A stretch of 64,000 bases of DNA from Pseudomonas mucoides. GTDB lineage: Bacteria > Pseudomonadota > Gammaproteobacteria > Pseudomonadales > Pseudomonadaceae. The stretch lies in the NCBI RefSeq assembly GCF_015461845.1, contig NZ_JACOPW010000006.1:186001-250000 (forward strand), written 5' to 3'. Below the pieces are notes generated by a model that was given only the letters and a program-made list of their open reading frames with translations, searched no databases and had not been told where the DNA came from. Position numbers and translations under genes: made by a program. Shown in pieces: positions 49,540 to 58,828 of the stretch; position 1 is the stretch's first letter; every line of letters starts with the position of its first letter.

Positions 49540-51438
49540 ATGCCCACGACGTTTCATGAGATTCCCCGCAAGCGCCCGACCACGCCCCTGCTCGACCGTG
49601 CCAACACGCCGGACGGCCTGCGCCGGTTAGGCGAAGCCGAGCTGGAAACCCTGGCCGATGAGTTGCGCCTGGAATTGCTCTACACGGTCGGTCAGACCGG
49701 CGGGCATTTCGGTGCCGGCCTGGGCGTCATCGAGCTGACCATCGCGTTGCATTACGTCTTCGACACCCCGGACGACCGGCTGGTGTGGGACGTGGGTCAT
49801 CAGGCTTATCCGCATAAAATCCTCACCGGCCGTCGCGAGCGCATGGGCACCCTGCGCCAGAAGGACGGTATTGCGGCCTTCCCGCGTCGTTCCGAGAGCG
49901 AGTACGACACCTTTGGCGTCGGCCACTCCAGCACTTCGATCAGCGCTGCGCTGGGCATGGCCATTGCCGCCCGCCTGCAAAACAGTGATCGCAAAGCCAT
50001 TGCCGTGATCGGCGACGGCGCGCTGACCGCCGGCATGGCCTTCGAAGCGCTGAACCACGCGCCGGAAGTGAACGCCAACATGCTGGTGATCCTCAACGAC
50101 AACGACATGTCGATCTCGCGCAATGTCGGCGGCCTGTCGAATTATCTGGCGAAGATCCTTTCCAGTCGCACTTACGCCAGCATGCGTGAAGGCAGCAAAA
50201 AGGTCCTGTCGCGCCTGCCCGGGGCCTGGGAAATCGCCCGGCGCACTGAAGAATACGCAAAAGGCATGCTGGTTCCCGGCACGCTGTTCGAAGAACTGGG
50301 CTGGAACTACATCGGTCCTATCGACGGCCATGACCTGCCGACCCTGATCGCGACGCTGCGCAACATGCGCGACCTGAAAGGCCCGCAGTTCCTGCACGTC
50401 GTCACCAAGAAAGGCAAAGGCTTCGCACCAGCAGAAGTCGATCCGATCGGCTACCACGCTATCACCAAGCTCGAACCGCTGGACGCTCCGGCCGCCGCCC
50501 CGAAAAAGGCCAGCGGACCGAAGTATTCCGGTGTGTTCGGTGAATGGCTGTGCGACATGGCCGCGTCTGATCCGCGTCTGGTAGGCATCACCCCGGCGAT
50601 GAAAGAAGGCTCCGACCTGGTAGCGTTCAGCGAGCGTTTCCCGCTGCGCTATTTCGACGTGGCGATTGCCGAGCAACACGCGGTGACCTTCGCCGCCGGC
50701 ATGGCCTGCGAAGGCGCGAAACCGGTGGTGGCGATTTATTCGACGTTCCTGCAACGCGGTTACGACCAACTGATTCATGACGTCGCGGTGCAGAACCTCG
50801 ACGTGCTGTTCGCCATCGACCGCGCCGGCCTGGTGGGCGAAGACGGCCCGACTCACGCGGGTAGCTTCGACCTGTCGTTCCTGCGCTGCATCCCCGGCAT
50901 GCTGGTGATGACCCCGAGCGATGAAAACGAACTGCGCAAAATGCTCACCACCGGTCACCTCTACAACGGCCCGGCGGCGGTGCGTTATCCGCGCGGCGCG
51001 GGTCCGAATGCGACCATCGAGAAAGACCTGCAACCGATCGAAATCGGCAAAGGCATTGTTCGTCGTCAGGGCAGCAAAGTCGCCTTCCTGGTGTTCGGCG
51101 TGCAATTGGCCGAGGCGCTGAAAGTCGCCGAGACGCTGGACGCGACGGTGGTCGACATGCGTTTTGTCAAACCGCTGGATGAAGCGCTGGTTCGCGACAT
51201 CGCTGGCAGCCACGAGCTGCTGGTGACCGTCGAAGAAAACGCAATCATGGGCGGTGCTGGCGGCGCGGTTAGCGAATTCCTCGCCCGCGAGAACATCCTC
51301 AAGTCGATCCTGCACCTGGGCTTGCCGGACCTCTATGTCGAACACGCCAAGCCTGCACAGATGCTGGCCGAGTGCGGGCTGGACGAGGCAGGGATCGAAG
51401 CGGCGGTGCGCGAGCGCCTGCAACTGCTCAAGATTTAA
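49540..51438 (+). CDS. dxs: 1-deoxy-D-xylulose-5-phosphate synthase
   Basis: A 632-residue thiamine-diphosphate enzyme condensing pyruvate and glyceraldehyde-3-phosphate, the entry step of the methylerythritol phosphate pathway. Seen: 'DRLVWDVGHQAYPHKILTGR', the ThDP/Mg region 'AVIGDGALTAGMAFEALNHA' with 'NDNDMSISRNVGGL', and the C-terminal transketolase part 'AIAEQHAVTFAAGMACEG'. The start is at 49540 in the usual position. It is 92 bp after ispA and closed by a REP pair followed by T6. Confidence 0.96.
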   Translation: MPTTFHEIPRKRPTTPLLDRANTPDGLRRLGEAELETLADELRLELLYTVGQTGGHFGAGLGVIELTIALHYVFDTPDDRLVWDVGHQAYPHKILTGRRERMGTLRQKDGIAAFPRRSESEYDTFGVGHSSTSISAALGMAIAARLQNSDRKAIAVIGDGALTAGMAFEALNHAPEVNANMLVILNDNDMSISRNVGGLSNYLAKILSSRTYASMREGSKKVLSRLPGAWEIARRTEEYAKGMLVPGTLFEELGWNYIGPIDGHDLPTLIATLRNMRDLKGPQFLHVVTKKGKGFAPAEVDPIGYHAITKLEPLDAPAAAPKKASGPKYSGVFGEWLCDMAASDPRLVGITPAMKEGSDLVAFSERFPLRYFDVAIAEQHAVTFAAGMACEGAKPVVAIYSTFLQRGYDQLIHDVAVQNLDVLFAIDRAGLVGEDGPTHAGSFDLSFLRCIPGMLVMTPSDENELRKMLTTGHLYNGPAAVRYPRGAGPNATIEKDLQPIEIGKGIVRRQGSKVAFLVFGVQLAEALKVAETLDATVVDMRFVKPLDEALVRDIAGSHELLVTVEENAIMGGAGGAVSEFLARENILKSILHLGLPDLYVEHAKPAQMLAECGLDEAGIEAAVRERLQLLKI

Positions 51439-51461
51439 CCTGCTGGATACACGCAATCCCC

Positions 51462-51550
51462 TGTGGGAGCGAGCCTGCTCGCGATAACGGACTGACAGTC
51501 AACAATTCCCTGACTGACACATCGTCATCGCGAGCAGGCTCGCTCCCACA
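51462..51550. repeat. REP pair, 24-bp perfect inverted repeat, after dxs
   Basis: Bases 51462-51485 and 51527-51550 are exact reverse complements (first arm begins TGTGGGAGCGAGCCTGCTCG), with a 41-bp spacer. The second arm is followed by TTGGTTTTTT, so it can act as a terminator for dxs. It lies right in the btuB-like promoter region. Confidence 0.88.
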
Positions 51551-51607
51551 TTGGTTTTTTGTGATCTTCACATTTTGTTCGCTACAACGCGCCACAACGG
51601 ACTGCCG

Positions 51608-53491
51608 ATGAAACTCTCCCCCCTCGCCCTGACGCTGACCCTGCTGCCGGCCGGCCAACTGCTGGCCGACTCCTTCGAACGCGATCAAGCGTTGAAACTG
51701 CCCGACGTACTGATCACCGCCAACCGTCAGGTCGAAGCGCGCAACGACAGCAGCGCCGCCAACACGGTGTTCACCCGAGAAGACATCGACCGCCTGCAAC
51801 CGAACAGCATCACTGACCTGCTCAGCCGGGTGCCGGGCGTGCAAGTCGCGCAAACCGGTGGGCGCGGCAGTCTGCCAGGGGTTTACATCCGCGGCACCCA
51901 GTCAGCGCAAAGCCTGGTGCTGGTGGACGGTCAGCGCATCGGCAACTCGACCTCAGGCGACAGCAACCTGCAGCACATCAACATCGAACAGGTCGAGCGC
52001 GTGGAAGTGCTGCGCGGCTCCCGTTCGGTGATTTATGGCAGCGATGCGATTGGCGGGGTGATTCAGATTTTCACCCGCCGTGGCGACGAGCAAGGTCTGC
52101 AACCGCGGTTGCACGTGGGATTTGGCAGCAACCAGACCTGGGAGCGCAGCCTTGGGCTGTCCGGCGGCGATGACAAAACCCGCTTCAACCTCGGCGCCAG
52201 CCTCAATGAAACCGCCGGGATCAATCGCACGCACCAGTCGTACCCCAGCGACAGCGATCACGATGAATACCGCAACCAATCGGTCAGTTTCAGCATCAGT
52301 CACGCGCTCACCGATGACCTGGAAATCGGCGCCAACGTGCTGGATAACCGGGGTAAAAGCGAGTTCGACAACCCGTTTGGCCGCTTCGACTCCACCACCT
52401 TCGAGTCCGTGCAGCAACAGCCTTACAGCGATTTCGAGGTGAGCAGCGTCAGCAGTTACCTCGATGCGCGGGTTAACGACATCTGGAAAACTCGCGTCGA
52501 GTTCGGCCACAGCGAAAACCGCGAGAAGACCCTCGACAAGCTCAGCGATGAACGCAGCGTCTTCAACACCTACCGCGACTCAGTGAACTGGCAGAACGAC
52601 CTGACGCTCAACGACCGCAATAGCCTGCTTCTGGGCGGCGACTGGTACGAAGACCGGATCAACAGCACTACAGCGTTCGATGAAGACAGTCGCTGGAACC
52701 GTGCGGCGTTTGTCCAGCATCACTATCGGGCGGACAGTTTTTCCACTGAGCTGGGCTTGCGCCACGACGAGAACCAACAGTTTGGCGGCCAGAACAGTTG
52801 GAGTGGCACCCTCACTGTGCCGGTGAATCCGGACAACGACGTGCTGCTGACCTACAGCGAAGGCTTTCGAGCGCCGACGTTCAACGACTTGTACTACCCG
52901 GACTTCAGCAACCCGGATTTGAAACCCGAAACGTCGAAAAGCTATGAACTGCAATGGCGCAGCCAGCTAACCGAAAACAGTCGCCTGGAAGCGTCGCTGT
53001 ACCGCACTGACCTTGAAGACGCGATTATTTTTGGCAGCAACTCGCGGCCAGAGAACGTGGCGTCGGCGCGGATCAACGGTTTCGAAGCCGCACTGAAACA
53101 GGAACTGTTCGGCTGGCAAAGCAACCTTGGCGTGGCGATCATCGACCCGCGCGACCGCGATACCGGCCATACCCTGGCGCGTCGTGCACGGCGGACATTG
53201 AGCCTGGACCTGGATCGACAATTTGATCGCCTGGGCCTTGGTGCGAGCTGGCAAGCAGTCAGCAGCAGCTATGACGACCTGAACAATCAACAGCCGTTGG
53301 GTGGATACGCCTTGTTAGGGGTGCGCAGTAGCTGGGAGCTCGACCGTGAAATCAAGCTTGAGCTGAAGCTCGATAACCTGCTGGATAAAGGCTATAGCCG
53401 GGCGCTGTATAGCCATGACGGCAGTGAATATGGGTATCGCGAGGAAGGTCGGGCGTTGATGTTCGGGGTGACCTGGACACCGGAAATCTGA
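51608..53491 (+). CDS. TonB-dependent outer-membrane receptor, BtuB-like
   Basis: A 627-residue receptor: signal peptide ('LPAGQLLADS' region), TonB-box-like 'DVLITANRQ', plug domain ('DLLSRVPGVQVAQTGGRGS' and 'VLVDGQRIGNSTSGD', 'VERVEVLRGSRSVIYGSDAI') and a 22-strand-type barrel ending in an aromatic-poor 'GVTWTPEI'. Cobalamin is the likely ligand because a BtuF-like binding protein is the convergent neighbour and the plug sequence resembles BtuB. No cobalamin riboswitch can be seen in the 169 bp upstream, which are mostly REP sequence. Confidence 0.82.
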   Translation: MKLSPLALTLTLLPAGQLLADSFERDQALKLPDVLITANRQVEARNDSSAANTVFTREDIDRLQPNSITDLLSRVPGVQVAQTGGRGSLPGVYIRGTQSAQSLVLVDGQRIGNSTSGDSNLQHINIEQVERVEVLRGSRSVIYGSDAIGGVIQIFTRRGDEQGLQPRLHVGFGSNQTWERSLGLSGGDDKTRFNLGASLNETAGINRTHQSYPSDSDHDEYRNQSVSFSISHALTDDLEIGANVLDNRGKSEFDNPFGRFDSTTFESVQQQPYSDFEVSSVSSYLDARVNDIWKTRVEFGHSENREKTLDKLSDERSVFNTYRDSVNWQNDLTLNDRNSLLLGGDWYEDRINSTTAFDEDSRWNRAAFVQHHYRADSFSTELGLRHDENQQFGGQNSWSGTLTVPVNPDNDVLLTYSEGFRAPTFNDLYYPDFSNPDLKPETSKSYELQWRSQLTENSRLEASLYRTDLEDAIIFGSNSRPENVASARINGFEAALKQELFGWQSNLGVAIIDPRDRDTGHTLARRARRTLSLDLDRQFDRLGLGASWQAVSSSYDDLNNQQPLGGYALLGVRSSWELDREIKLELKLDNLLDKGYSRALYSHDGSEYGYREEGRALMFGVTWTPEI

Positions 53492-53540
53492 TCTGAAGTC
53501 AGTGGTGTCAAGGCTTGCCCATGATGGCCGCGCCTCGGTC

Positions 53541-54341
53541 TCAGCGGTCCGGTGCGATAAGCTGGCAAAGCTTCGCAGTGGCCTCGACCATCTGCCCACT
53601 CGGCCGCTCCAGTCCCTTGTCCGACACCAGCAGCAATTGCCCCCGCGTCACCGCCGCCACCTGCGGCCACGCCTTCCACGCGTCGAGCTGGGCCTGATCA
53701 CTGGCCAGAATCACCTCGGGATTGCGCTGCAACACCGCCTCGACACTGACCTGCGGCGCCGGCAATGTCTGGTCGGCAAACACATTGCGCGCCCCACACC
53801 CTTCCAGCGCATCACTGATGATCTGCCCACCCCCCACGGTGTACAGCGGCCGATCCCAGACTTGATAAAACACCCGCAGCGGCTCGTCCCGCCGATAACG
53901 CCGGCGCAGGTTATCCAGTTTTTGCCGCAGGTCAGTCGCCAACGTCACGCCCCGTTCGGGCCGGCCGAGTTGCGTGGCGATGGCTTCGATTTGTGCAGCG
54001 AGTTGGTCGAGCGTGTGGGGTTCGGCGACGTAGGTGGGAATGTTCAAGTGCTTGAGCTGCTCACGCTGCGCGGGGCCAACACTGCCCGGCCAGAGCAGCA
54101 GCAAATCGGGTTTGAGACTGAGCAAACGCTCCATGTCCAACTGACCATAGCGGCCAACGGAAGGAAGGTCTTGCAGTTCGGCCGGGCGTTCACCAGCATC
54201 CAGCACCCCGACCAGCAGGTCGGCTGAGCCCAGTTCAACCACGATTTCAGAGAGGGACGGCGCCAGACTGACGACCCGTTCGACGGCAACCGCCGAGCCG
54301 CTGGCGGCCAATAGCAATACCGCCAGCCAGGCCCGGCGCAT
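53541..54341 (-). CDS. Periplasmic cobalamin-binding protein, BtuF-like
   Basis: A 266-residue class III (helical-backbone) substrate-binding protein: signal peptide, 'RVVSLAPSLSEIVVELGSAD', 'DAGERPAELQDLPSVGRYGQ', 'VWDRPLYTVGGGQIISDALE'. BtuF types bind vitamin B12, while close relatives bind iron chelates. The ATG shares a base with the TGA of the upstream membrane-protein gene. No BtuC/BtuD permease genes are adjacent, so it must use a permease encoded elsewhere or serve another role. Confidence 0.82.
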   Translation of the reverse strand: MRRAWLAVLLLAASGSAVAVERVVSLAPSLSEIVVELGSADLLVGVLDAGERPAELQDLPSVGRYGQLDMERLLSLKPDLLLLWPGSVGPAQREQLKHLNIPTYVAEPHTLDQLAAQIEAIATQLGRPERGVTLATDLRQKLDNLRRRYRRDEPLRVFYQVWDRPLYTVGGGQIISDALEGCGARNVFADQTLPAPQVSVEAVLQRNPEVILASDQAQLDAWKAWPQVAAVTRGQLLLVSDKGLERPSGQMVEATAKLCQLIAPDR

Positions 54342-54760
54342 CAGCCGAGTTGACGCGGAATACGGTAGAGGTAGAACAGCACCGTGGTCGACAGCGCCAG
54401 CAACACCAACGGCACGGCTTCGAGGCCGACGAACACCGCCAGCGCGCCAATCCAGGCCGGCAATGCAGCCGCCAGGAACGCGGTACGTCGCTTGGCGGCC
54501 AGGACGATCCAGGCGGCGGGTTCTTCGGGCGTATCGAGGGCTTTTTGCGTCGCGATCAGGGCGTGCTTGTAGCCACCGAAAAACTTCAGGCTGACAAACA
54601 TCGACGCCACACCTGCGATGAACAACGGCATCGCCAGCACCGGCAGGATCGCCTCGCCTTGGCCGAACACGCCATTGATCACGAACAACGGCAACAAGGC
54701 CAGCGCCAGGTATTGCCACCAACTGAACGACAACCGCCGCCGAACCTGACCGCGGGTCAC
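54341..54760 (-). CDS. Small inner-membrane protein of unknown function
   Basis: A 139-residue protein with about four hydrophobic segments ('YLALALLPLFVINGVFG', 'VLAMPLFIAGVASMFVSL', 'AAALPAWIGALAVFVGL', 'AVPLVLLALSTTVLFYLY'). I do not recognise a named family. It starts at a GTG overlapping the ribA stop (GTGA) and ends in a one-base overlap with the BtuF-like gene, so the three are one transcript. A possible accessory role in transport is only guilt by association. Confidence 0.75.
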   Translation of the reverse strand: MTRGQVRRRLSFSWWQYLALALLPLFVINGVFGQGEAILPVLAMPLFIAGVASMFVSLKFFGGYKHALIATQKALDTPEEPAAWIVLAAKRRTAFLAAALPAWIGALAVFVGLEAVPLVLLALSTTVLFYLYRIPRQLG

Positions 54761-55374
54761 GCCCGATCCGCCTCGCCCTGATGCTCGTTGCCCATCATGT
54801 GGTCGAGCTTGCTGGCCTTGGTCGCCAGGTAGAGTTTGTTGTGCGGGTTGTGACCGGTGTGCAGCGGCACGCGCTCGGCGACCACTATCCCCATGTCGGT
54901 CAAGGCTTTGACCTTACGCGGGTTGTTGGTCATCAGACGCAGGGATTTCACGCCCAGGTGCTCAAGCATCGGCAGGCACATGGCGTAATCACGCTGGTCG
55001 GCAGCAAAGCCCAGGCGCTCGTTGGCTTCAACGGTGTCGGCACCGCCGTCTTGCAACTCATAGGCGCGGATCTTGTTCAGCAGGCCAATGCCACGGCCCT
55101 CCTGACGCAAGTACAGCAACACGCCACGGCCTTCACGGGCGATGGCCTGCAACGCGGCTTCAAGTTGCGAGCCGCAGTCGCAACGCTGGCTGAACAAGGC
55201 ATCACCCGTCAGGCATTCGGAGTGCAACCGGCCGAGTACCGGGGCACCGTCGGCGAACTCACCCAGACTCAGCACGACGTGCTCGCGCCCGTTTTCTTCA
55301 TCGAGAAAGCCGTGCATGGTGAATTGCGCAAAAGGCGTTGGCAGCTTGGAAGCGGCGACGAAAACGACAGGCAC
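54757..55374 (-). CDS. ribA: GTP cyclohydrolase II
   Basis: A 205-residue enzyme opening the riboflavin pathway from GTP. Zinc ligands are Cys54, Cys65 and Cys67 in 'LHSECLTGDALFSQRCDCGS', with 'LYLRQEGRGIGLLNKIRAYE' and 'TNNPRKVKAL' completing the active site. The GTG at 55374 is chosen because AGGAG lies 7 nt upstream; a TTG six codons earlier would bury that ribosome site. This is the functional copy, as the C-terminal half of RibB in this window is degenerate. Confidence 0.94.
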   Translation of the reverse strand: MPVVFVAASKLPTPFAQFTMHGFLDEENGREHVVLSLGEFADGAPVLGRLHSECLTGDALFSQRCDCGSQLEAALQAIAREGRGVLLYLRQEGRGIGLLNKIRAYELQDGGADTVEANERLGFAADQRDYAMCLPMLEHLGVKSLRLMTNNPRKVKALTDMGIVVAERVPLHTGHNPHNKLYLATKASKLDHMMGNEHQGEADRA

Positions 55375-55523
55375 CGGTGTGCTCCTGATCAATAAGTACT
55401 GGAGATTCGCAGACGCGGCATTGTAACAGCAGGTTCCTACAGACGCTTAGGCTGAATTATGGGGCATAACGATCAAAATGTTAGATCTCAGGCCACTGAC
55501 GCCAGCGGCTACAGGGTCCGTGT

Positions 55524-56258
55524 TCAGTTCGCGTCGAATGGGTAAGGCTGCTTCCAGCGTTCGAAGATGGGTTTCAGTGAACCGTTTTTAACCAACAGGT
55601 CCATGCGCTGGTCGAACAAGGCCATCAACGTTCGGGCCTTGGGCGTATTGGCGAAGCACAAGTACAGCGGCAATTCAGCGATATGGGTGCGACGAAACTG
55701 GGCAGGATCCTTGGCCCGTTTGACGATGTAATCAATCTCGGTCAGCGCGTCGATGTAAAAGTCGGCGCGGTTGTGCATCAGCATCGACAAAATGCCAGAG
55801 CGTCGTACGACCTCGTTGTAACGCTGCACATTGGGCAGGTATTTCTGGTATTCGTAACCGCGAACCCAGGCCAGACGATAGTTGCCGAGGGTCTGCGGGT
55901 TCGGTGCCGGATTACTCGCCAGGCCCAAGGCATAGATGTGATCGGTGTCGTAATTCCAGCGTGGATAAAGCACATCGCTGGCCTCGTCACGGTAAGCACC
56001 GACACAGGCATCCACTTCACCGCGCTGGGCCAGGCCCACGGCGCGGGTGTACGGCTCGGTACGGAAGTCGAGTTTGACCCCGGCCGGTTCGAAGATGGCC
56101 CGCATCACGTCCCAGCCCAGGCCATGCCCGTCAGCGGCGGTGTAGTCTTCCCATTCTTCGCTGGCCAAATGGATCACGGACGGCGTCGGCGCGGCGTCCC
56201 CCGCCTGGGCGAGTGAGCAAAGCATTGCGAAAACCACCGCCAACCAGCGCCGAACCAT
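55524..56258 (-). CDS. Periplasmic substrate-binding protein (SBP_bac_3-like)
   Basis: A 244-residue exported protein with a signal peptide ending 'SLAQAG'. The pattern 'EEWEDYTAADGHGLGWDVMR', 'EPYTRAVGLAQRGEVDACVG' and 'DFYIDALTEIDYIV' is that of solute-binding proteins of the polar amino-acid type lacking an adjacent ABC transporter. Ligand unknown. Such orphans often act as sensors or feed a distant system. It ends 149 bp from ribA and follows pgpA with a short gap. Confidence 0.82.
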   Translation of the reverse strand: MVRRWLAVVFAMLCSLAQAGDAAPTPSVIHLASEEWEDYTAADGHGLGWDVMRAIFEPAGVKLDFRTEPYTRAVGLAQRGEVDACVGAYRDEASDVLYPRWNYDTDHIYALGLASNPAPNPQTLGNYRLAWVRGYEYQKYLPNVQRYNEVVRRSGILSMLMHNRADFYIDALTEIDYIVKRAKDPAQFRRTHIAELPLYLCFANTPKARTLMALFDQRMDLLVKNGSLKPIFERWKQPYPFDAN

Positions 56259-56279
56259 CCAAGTCCCCTGCTTCGCCCG

Positions 56280-56783
56280 TCAGGCGAGAATCCTTACCAG
56301 CCCTTGCATCGCCAACCACGCAAATACACCGGCCAGCACGTCGTCGAGCATGATCCCGACGCCGCCATGGACATGCCGGTCGATCCAGCGAATCGGCCAC
56401 GGCTTGAGAATGTCAAAGAAGCGGAACATCAGGAAACCCGCCAGCAACCAGTACCAACCTTCCGGCACCAGCCACAGGGTGATCCACATCCCGACCATTT
56501 CATCCCAGACGATGCCCTCGTGGTCATGCACGCGCAAATCGTCGGCCACCTTGCCGCACAGCCAGAAACCGAACAGCATGGTGATGCCCAGCATCAGCCA
56601 GTAGGCCCAATCGGGCATCATTTGCCACAACGGGATAAAGGGTAGCGCAACTAACGAACCCCAGGTGCCCGGTGCCTTCGGAAGGGTTCCCGAGCCGAAG
56701 CCGAACGCCAGGAAATGCCAGGGATTGCGCCAGACCGAAGGCGGTACGAACTCCGCCGGGACCTGTTTGGGATGATCTGTCAC
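56280..56783 (-). CDS. pgpA: Phosphatidylglycerophosphatase A
   Basis: A 167-residue membrane enzyme dephosphorylating phosphatidylglycerol phosphate. Recognised by 'GFGSGTLPKAPGTWGSLVAL', 'IVWDEMVGMWITL' and 'FRFFDILKPWPIRWID', with several membrane segments. Its ATG overlaps the thiL stop by 4 bases, the usual nusB-thiL-pgpA arrangement. Confidence 0.94.
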   Translation of the reverse strand: MTDHPKQVPAEFVPPSVWRNPWHFLAFGFGSGTLPKAPGTWGSLVALPFIPLWQMMPDWAYWLMLGITMLFGFWLCGKVADDLRVHDHEGIVWDEMVGMWITLWLVPEGWYWLLAGFLMFRFFDILKPWPIRWIDRHVHGGVGIMLDDVLAGVFAWLAMQGLVRILA

Positions 56784-57745
56784 GGTGTCTCCCGAAAATG
56801 TTGATAGCCCCGGGTTTGCGGGGTGATGTCTTGTCCATCGGCATCCAGCAGCGCCACGCCCTGCCCCGTCACGACACGCCCGACCACATGGATTGGCCAG
56901 CCTTCTGCCAGCAATCCCGGCAACTCGACGGACGGTAGGGTGAAGGCGAGCACATAATCATCGCCGCCGCTGAGGGCTGCGGTTTCGGCAGCGGATTGAC
57001 CGAGAAAGGCCACTAACGCAGCCGACACGGGCAGCTTACTCCGCTCAAGCTGAATGCCGACCTTCGACGCCAGCGCGATGTGACCGCAGTCGGCGAGCAG
57101 GCCGTCGGAGATGTCCAGCGCCGAGGTGGCCTTACCGCGCAGAGCCTGACCCAGCGCCAGTTGCGGCTGCGGTGACCAGTAATGCGCCAGCAGCGGCTCG
57201 GCAACGGCGGCGTCAGCCATTCGCTGCCCCAACACCAGTGGCAAAGCCCCGGCCGCATTGCCCAACTCGCCACCCACGCACAACAAATCGCCGGGCTGCG
57301 CGCCGCTACGGGTCAGCGCCTGAGCGGCCGGCACACGACCGAACACGGTCATGGTCAGGCTCAGCGGCCCTCGGGTGGTATCGCCGCCCACCAGCGCCAC
57401 GCCGCAGCGTCGCGCCATCAGGTTCAAACCACGGGAGTACGCCTCCAGCCAATCGGCGGTCACCGTCGGCAAGGTCAGGGCAAGGGTAAAGGCAATGGGG
57501 GTGGCGCCCATGGCAGCCAGGTCACTGACGGCCACAGCCAGCGAGCGCTGACCGAGCAAAAACGGGTCGCAGGGGTCTGCGAAATGCACACCGGCCACCA
57601 GGGTGTCGGTGGAAATGGCCAACTGCTCCCCGGGGGGAACAGCCAGCAAGGCGCAGTCATCGCCGATCCCGAGGGCAACGCCTTCGCCGCCTTGCGCACA
57701 GGGCGCGGCGGCGAAAAAATTGCGGATCAGCTCAAACTCGCCCAT
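56780..57745 (-). CDS. thiL: Thiamine-monophosphate kinase
   Basis: A 321-residue ATP-dependent kinase making thiamine diphosphate, the cofactor of Dxs encoded in this window. AIR-synthase-like fold with 'GIGDDCALLAVPPGEQLAIS', 'DTLVAGVHF', 'AVSDLAAMGATP' and 'GGDTTRGPLSLTM'. Normal length. It overlaps pgpA and follows nusB by 18 bp. Confidence 0.94.
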   Translation of the reverse strand: MGEFELIRNFFAAAPCAQGGEGVALGIGDDCALLAVPPGEQLAISTDTLVAGVHFADPCDPFLLGQRSLAVAVSDLAAMGATPIAFTLALTLPTVTADWLEAYSRGLNLMARRCGVALVGGDTTRGPLSLTMTVFGRVPAAQALTRSGAQPGDLLCVGGELGNAAGALPLVLGQRMADAAVAEPLLAHYWSPQPQLALGQALRGKATSALDISDGLLADCGHIALASKVGIQLERSKLPVSAALVAFLGQSAAETAALSGGDDYVLAFTLPSVELPGLLAEGWPIHVVGRVVTGQGVALLDADGQDITPQTRGYQHFRETP

Positions 57746-57763
57746 CGCGATATCAAGCGCAAA

Positions 57764-58264
57764 TCAGCGCTTGAACGCCTTCACTTCAGCTTCACGCAGA
57801 CGTGGGGCCAGCTTGTCGAGTACACCGTTGACGAACTTGTGGCCGTCGGTGGAACCGAAGACTTTCGCCAGTTCGATACCTTCGTTGATCACAACGCGGT
57901 AAGGAACGTCGACACGCTCGAGCAGTTCCCAGGTGGACAGGCGCAGAACGGCCAGTTCAACCGGATCCAGCTCTTCGATGGTGATGTCCAGGCAAGGCGT
58001 CAGGGCTGCATCGATCTTGTCCTTCTTCGCCGGAACCCCGTGAAGGATTTCGCGGAAGTAGGCACCGTCGACATCACTGAAATCGTTATCGACCCGGAAC
58101 TGCGCTTCGATCTCGCTCAAAGACTGCTTGGCCATGTGCCATTGGTACAGCGCCTGGGTCGCGAGCTGACGGGCTTCGCGACGCTTGACGCTTTTCGATG
58201 GCTTGCCGGCATCCGCAGGCTTTGGATCGCGCGGGTTGAAACGATCGCTATCGTCGCTAATCAC
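57764..58264 (-). CDS. nusB: Transcription antitermination factor NusB
   Basis: A 166-residue all-helical protein that with NusE binds boxA of rRNA operons and prevents early termination. Family blocks: 'AVLRLSTWELLERVDVPYRV', 'VINEGIELAKVFGSTDGHKF' and 'VNGVLDKLAP'. The N-terminal 28 residues are a polar extension (NPRDPKPADAGKPSKSVKRR). Overlaps ribH by 4 bases. Confidence 0.94.
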   Translation of the reverse strand: MISDDSDRFNPRDPKPADAGKPSKSVKRREARQLATQALYQWHMAKQSLSEIEAQFRVDNDFSDVDGAYFREILHGVPAKKDKIDAALTPCLDITIEELDPVELAVLRLSTWELLERVDVPYRVVINEGIELAKVFGSTDGHKFVNGVLDKLAPRLREAEVKAFKR

Positions 58265-58737
58265 TTGGCCTCCAACTGCGCCAGCAGGCTGACCATTTCC
58301 AGAGCGGACAGGGCTGCTTCGGCACCTTTGTTACCGGCCTTGGTGCCGGAACGTTCGATGGCTTGCTCGATGGAATCAACGGTCAGCACGCCGAAAGCGA
58401 CCGGAACGCCGAACTCCATGGACACCTGGGCCAGGCCCTTGGTGCATTCGCCTGCCACGTATTCGAAGTGCGGAGTGCCGCCACGAATGACCGCGCCCAG
58501 GGCGATGATTGCCGCGTACTCGCCTTTTTGAGCGACTTTCTGCGCAACCAGCGGAATTTCGAAGGCGCCAGGTGCGCGGATGATGGTGATGTCGCTTTCG
58601 CTTACGCCGTGGCGAACCAGGGCATCCACTGCACCGCTGACCAGACTTTCAACGACGAAGCTGTTGAAACGGCCCACTACCAAAGCGTAGCGGCCTTTAG
58701 GGGCGATGAAGGTACCTTCGATGGTCTTCAGGGTCAT
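58261..58737 (-). CDS. ribH: 6,7-dimethyl-8-ribityllumazine synthase
   Basis: A 158-residue enzyme, also called RibE, that condenses the ribitylamino-pyrimidine with dihydroxybutanone phosphate. Signatures: 'RYALVVGRFNSFVVESLV', 'RAPGAFEIPLVAQKVAQKGE', 'ALGAVIRGGTPHFEYVA' with the catalytic His. Forms icosahedral or decameric cages in the family. Preceded by a leader with the 58760-58782 hairpin. Confidence 0.96.
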   Translation of the reverse strand: MTLKTIEGTFIAPKGRYALVVGRFNSFVVESLVSGAVDALVRHGVSESDITIIRAPGAFEIPLVAQKVAQKGEYAAIIALGAVIRGGTPHFEYVAGECTKGLAQVSMEFGVPVAFGVLTVDSIEQAIERSGTKAGNKGAEAALSALEMVSLLAQLEAK

Positions 58738-58759
58738 TCGTTAGATCTCTTAAAGAGCC

Positions 58760-58782
58760 GGGACGCGCTTTCTACGCGTCCC
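58760..58782 (-). promoter_or_regulatory. 8-bp perfect hairpin between ribB and ribH
   Basis: GGGACGCG (58760-58767) and CGCGTCCC (58775-58782) pair around a 7-nt loop, 23 bp before the ribH start on the leftward transcript. There is no T-run in that direction. It could be an RNA-processing or attenuation element; it is not an FMN riboswitch. Confidence 0.5.
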
Positions 58783-58828
58783 TCAGTGATTTGTTAGCCG
58801 CGAATCAAAGACTGGAAACAACCGGTCA

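Noticed and set aside
49627..51456. Leftward open frame of about 600 codons opposite dxs
   Set aside because: Dxs on the other strand is unmistakable; the antisense translation shows no family motif and a skewed composition.
51439..51607. Cobalamin riboswitch before the BtuB-like gene
   Set aside because: The 169 bp are taken up by the REP pair and I cannot find a B12-box-like core; only a covariance search could exclude a very degenerate one.
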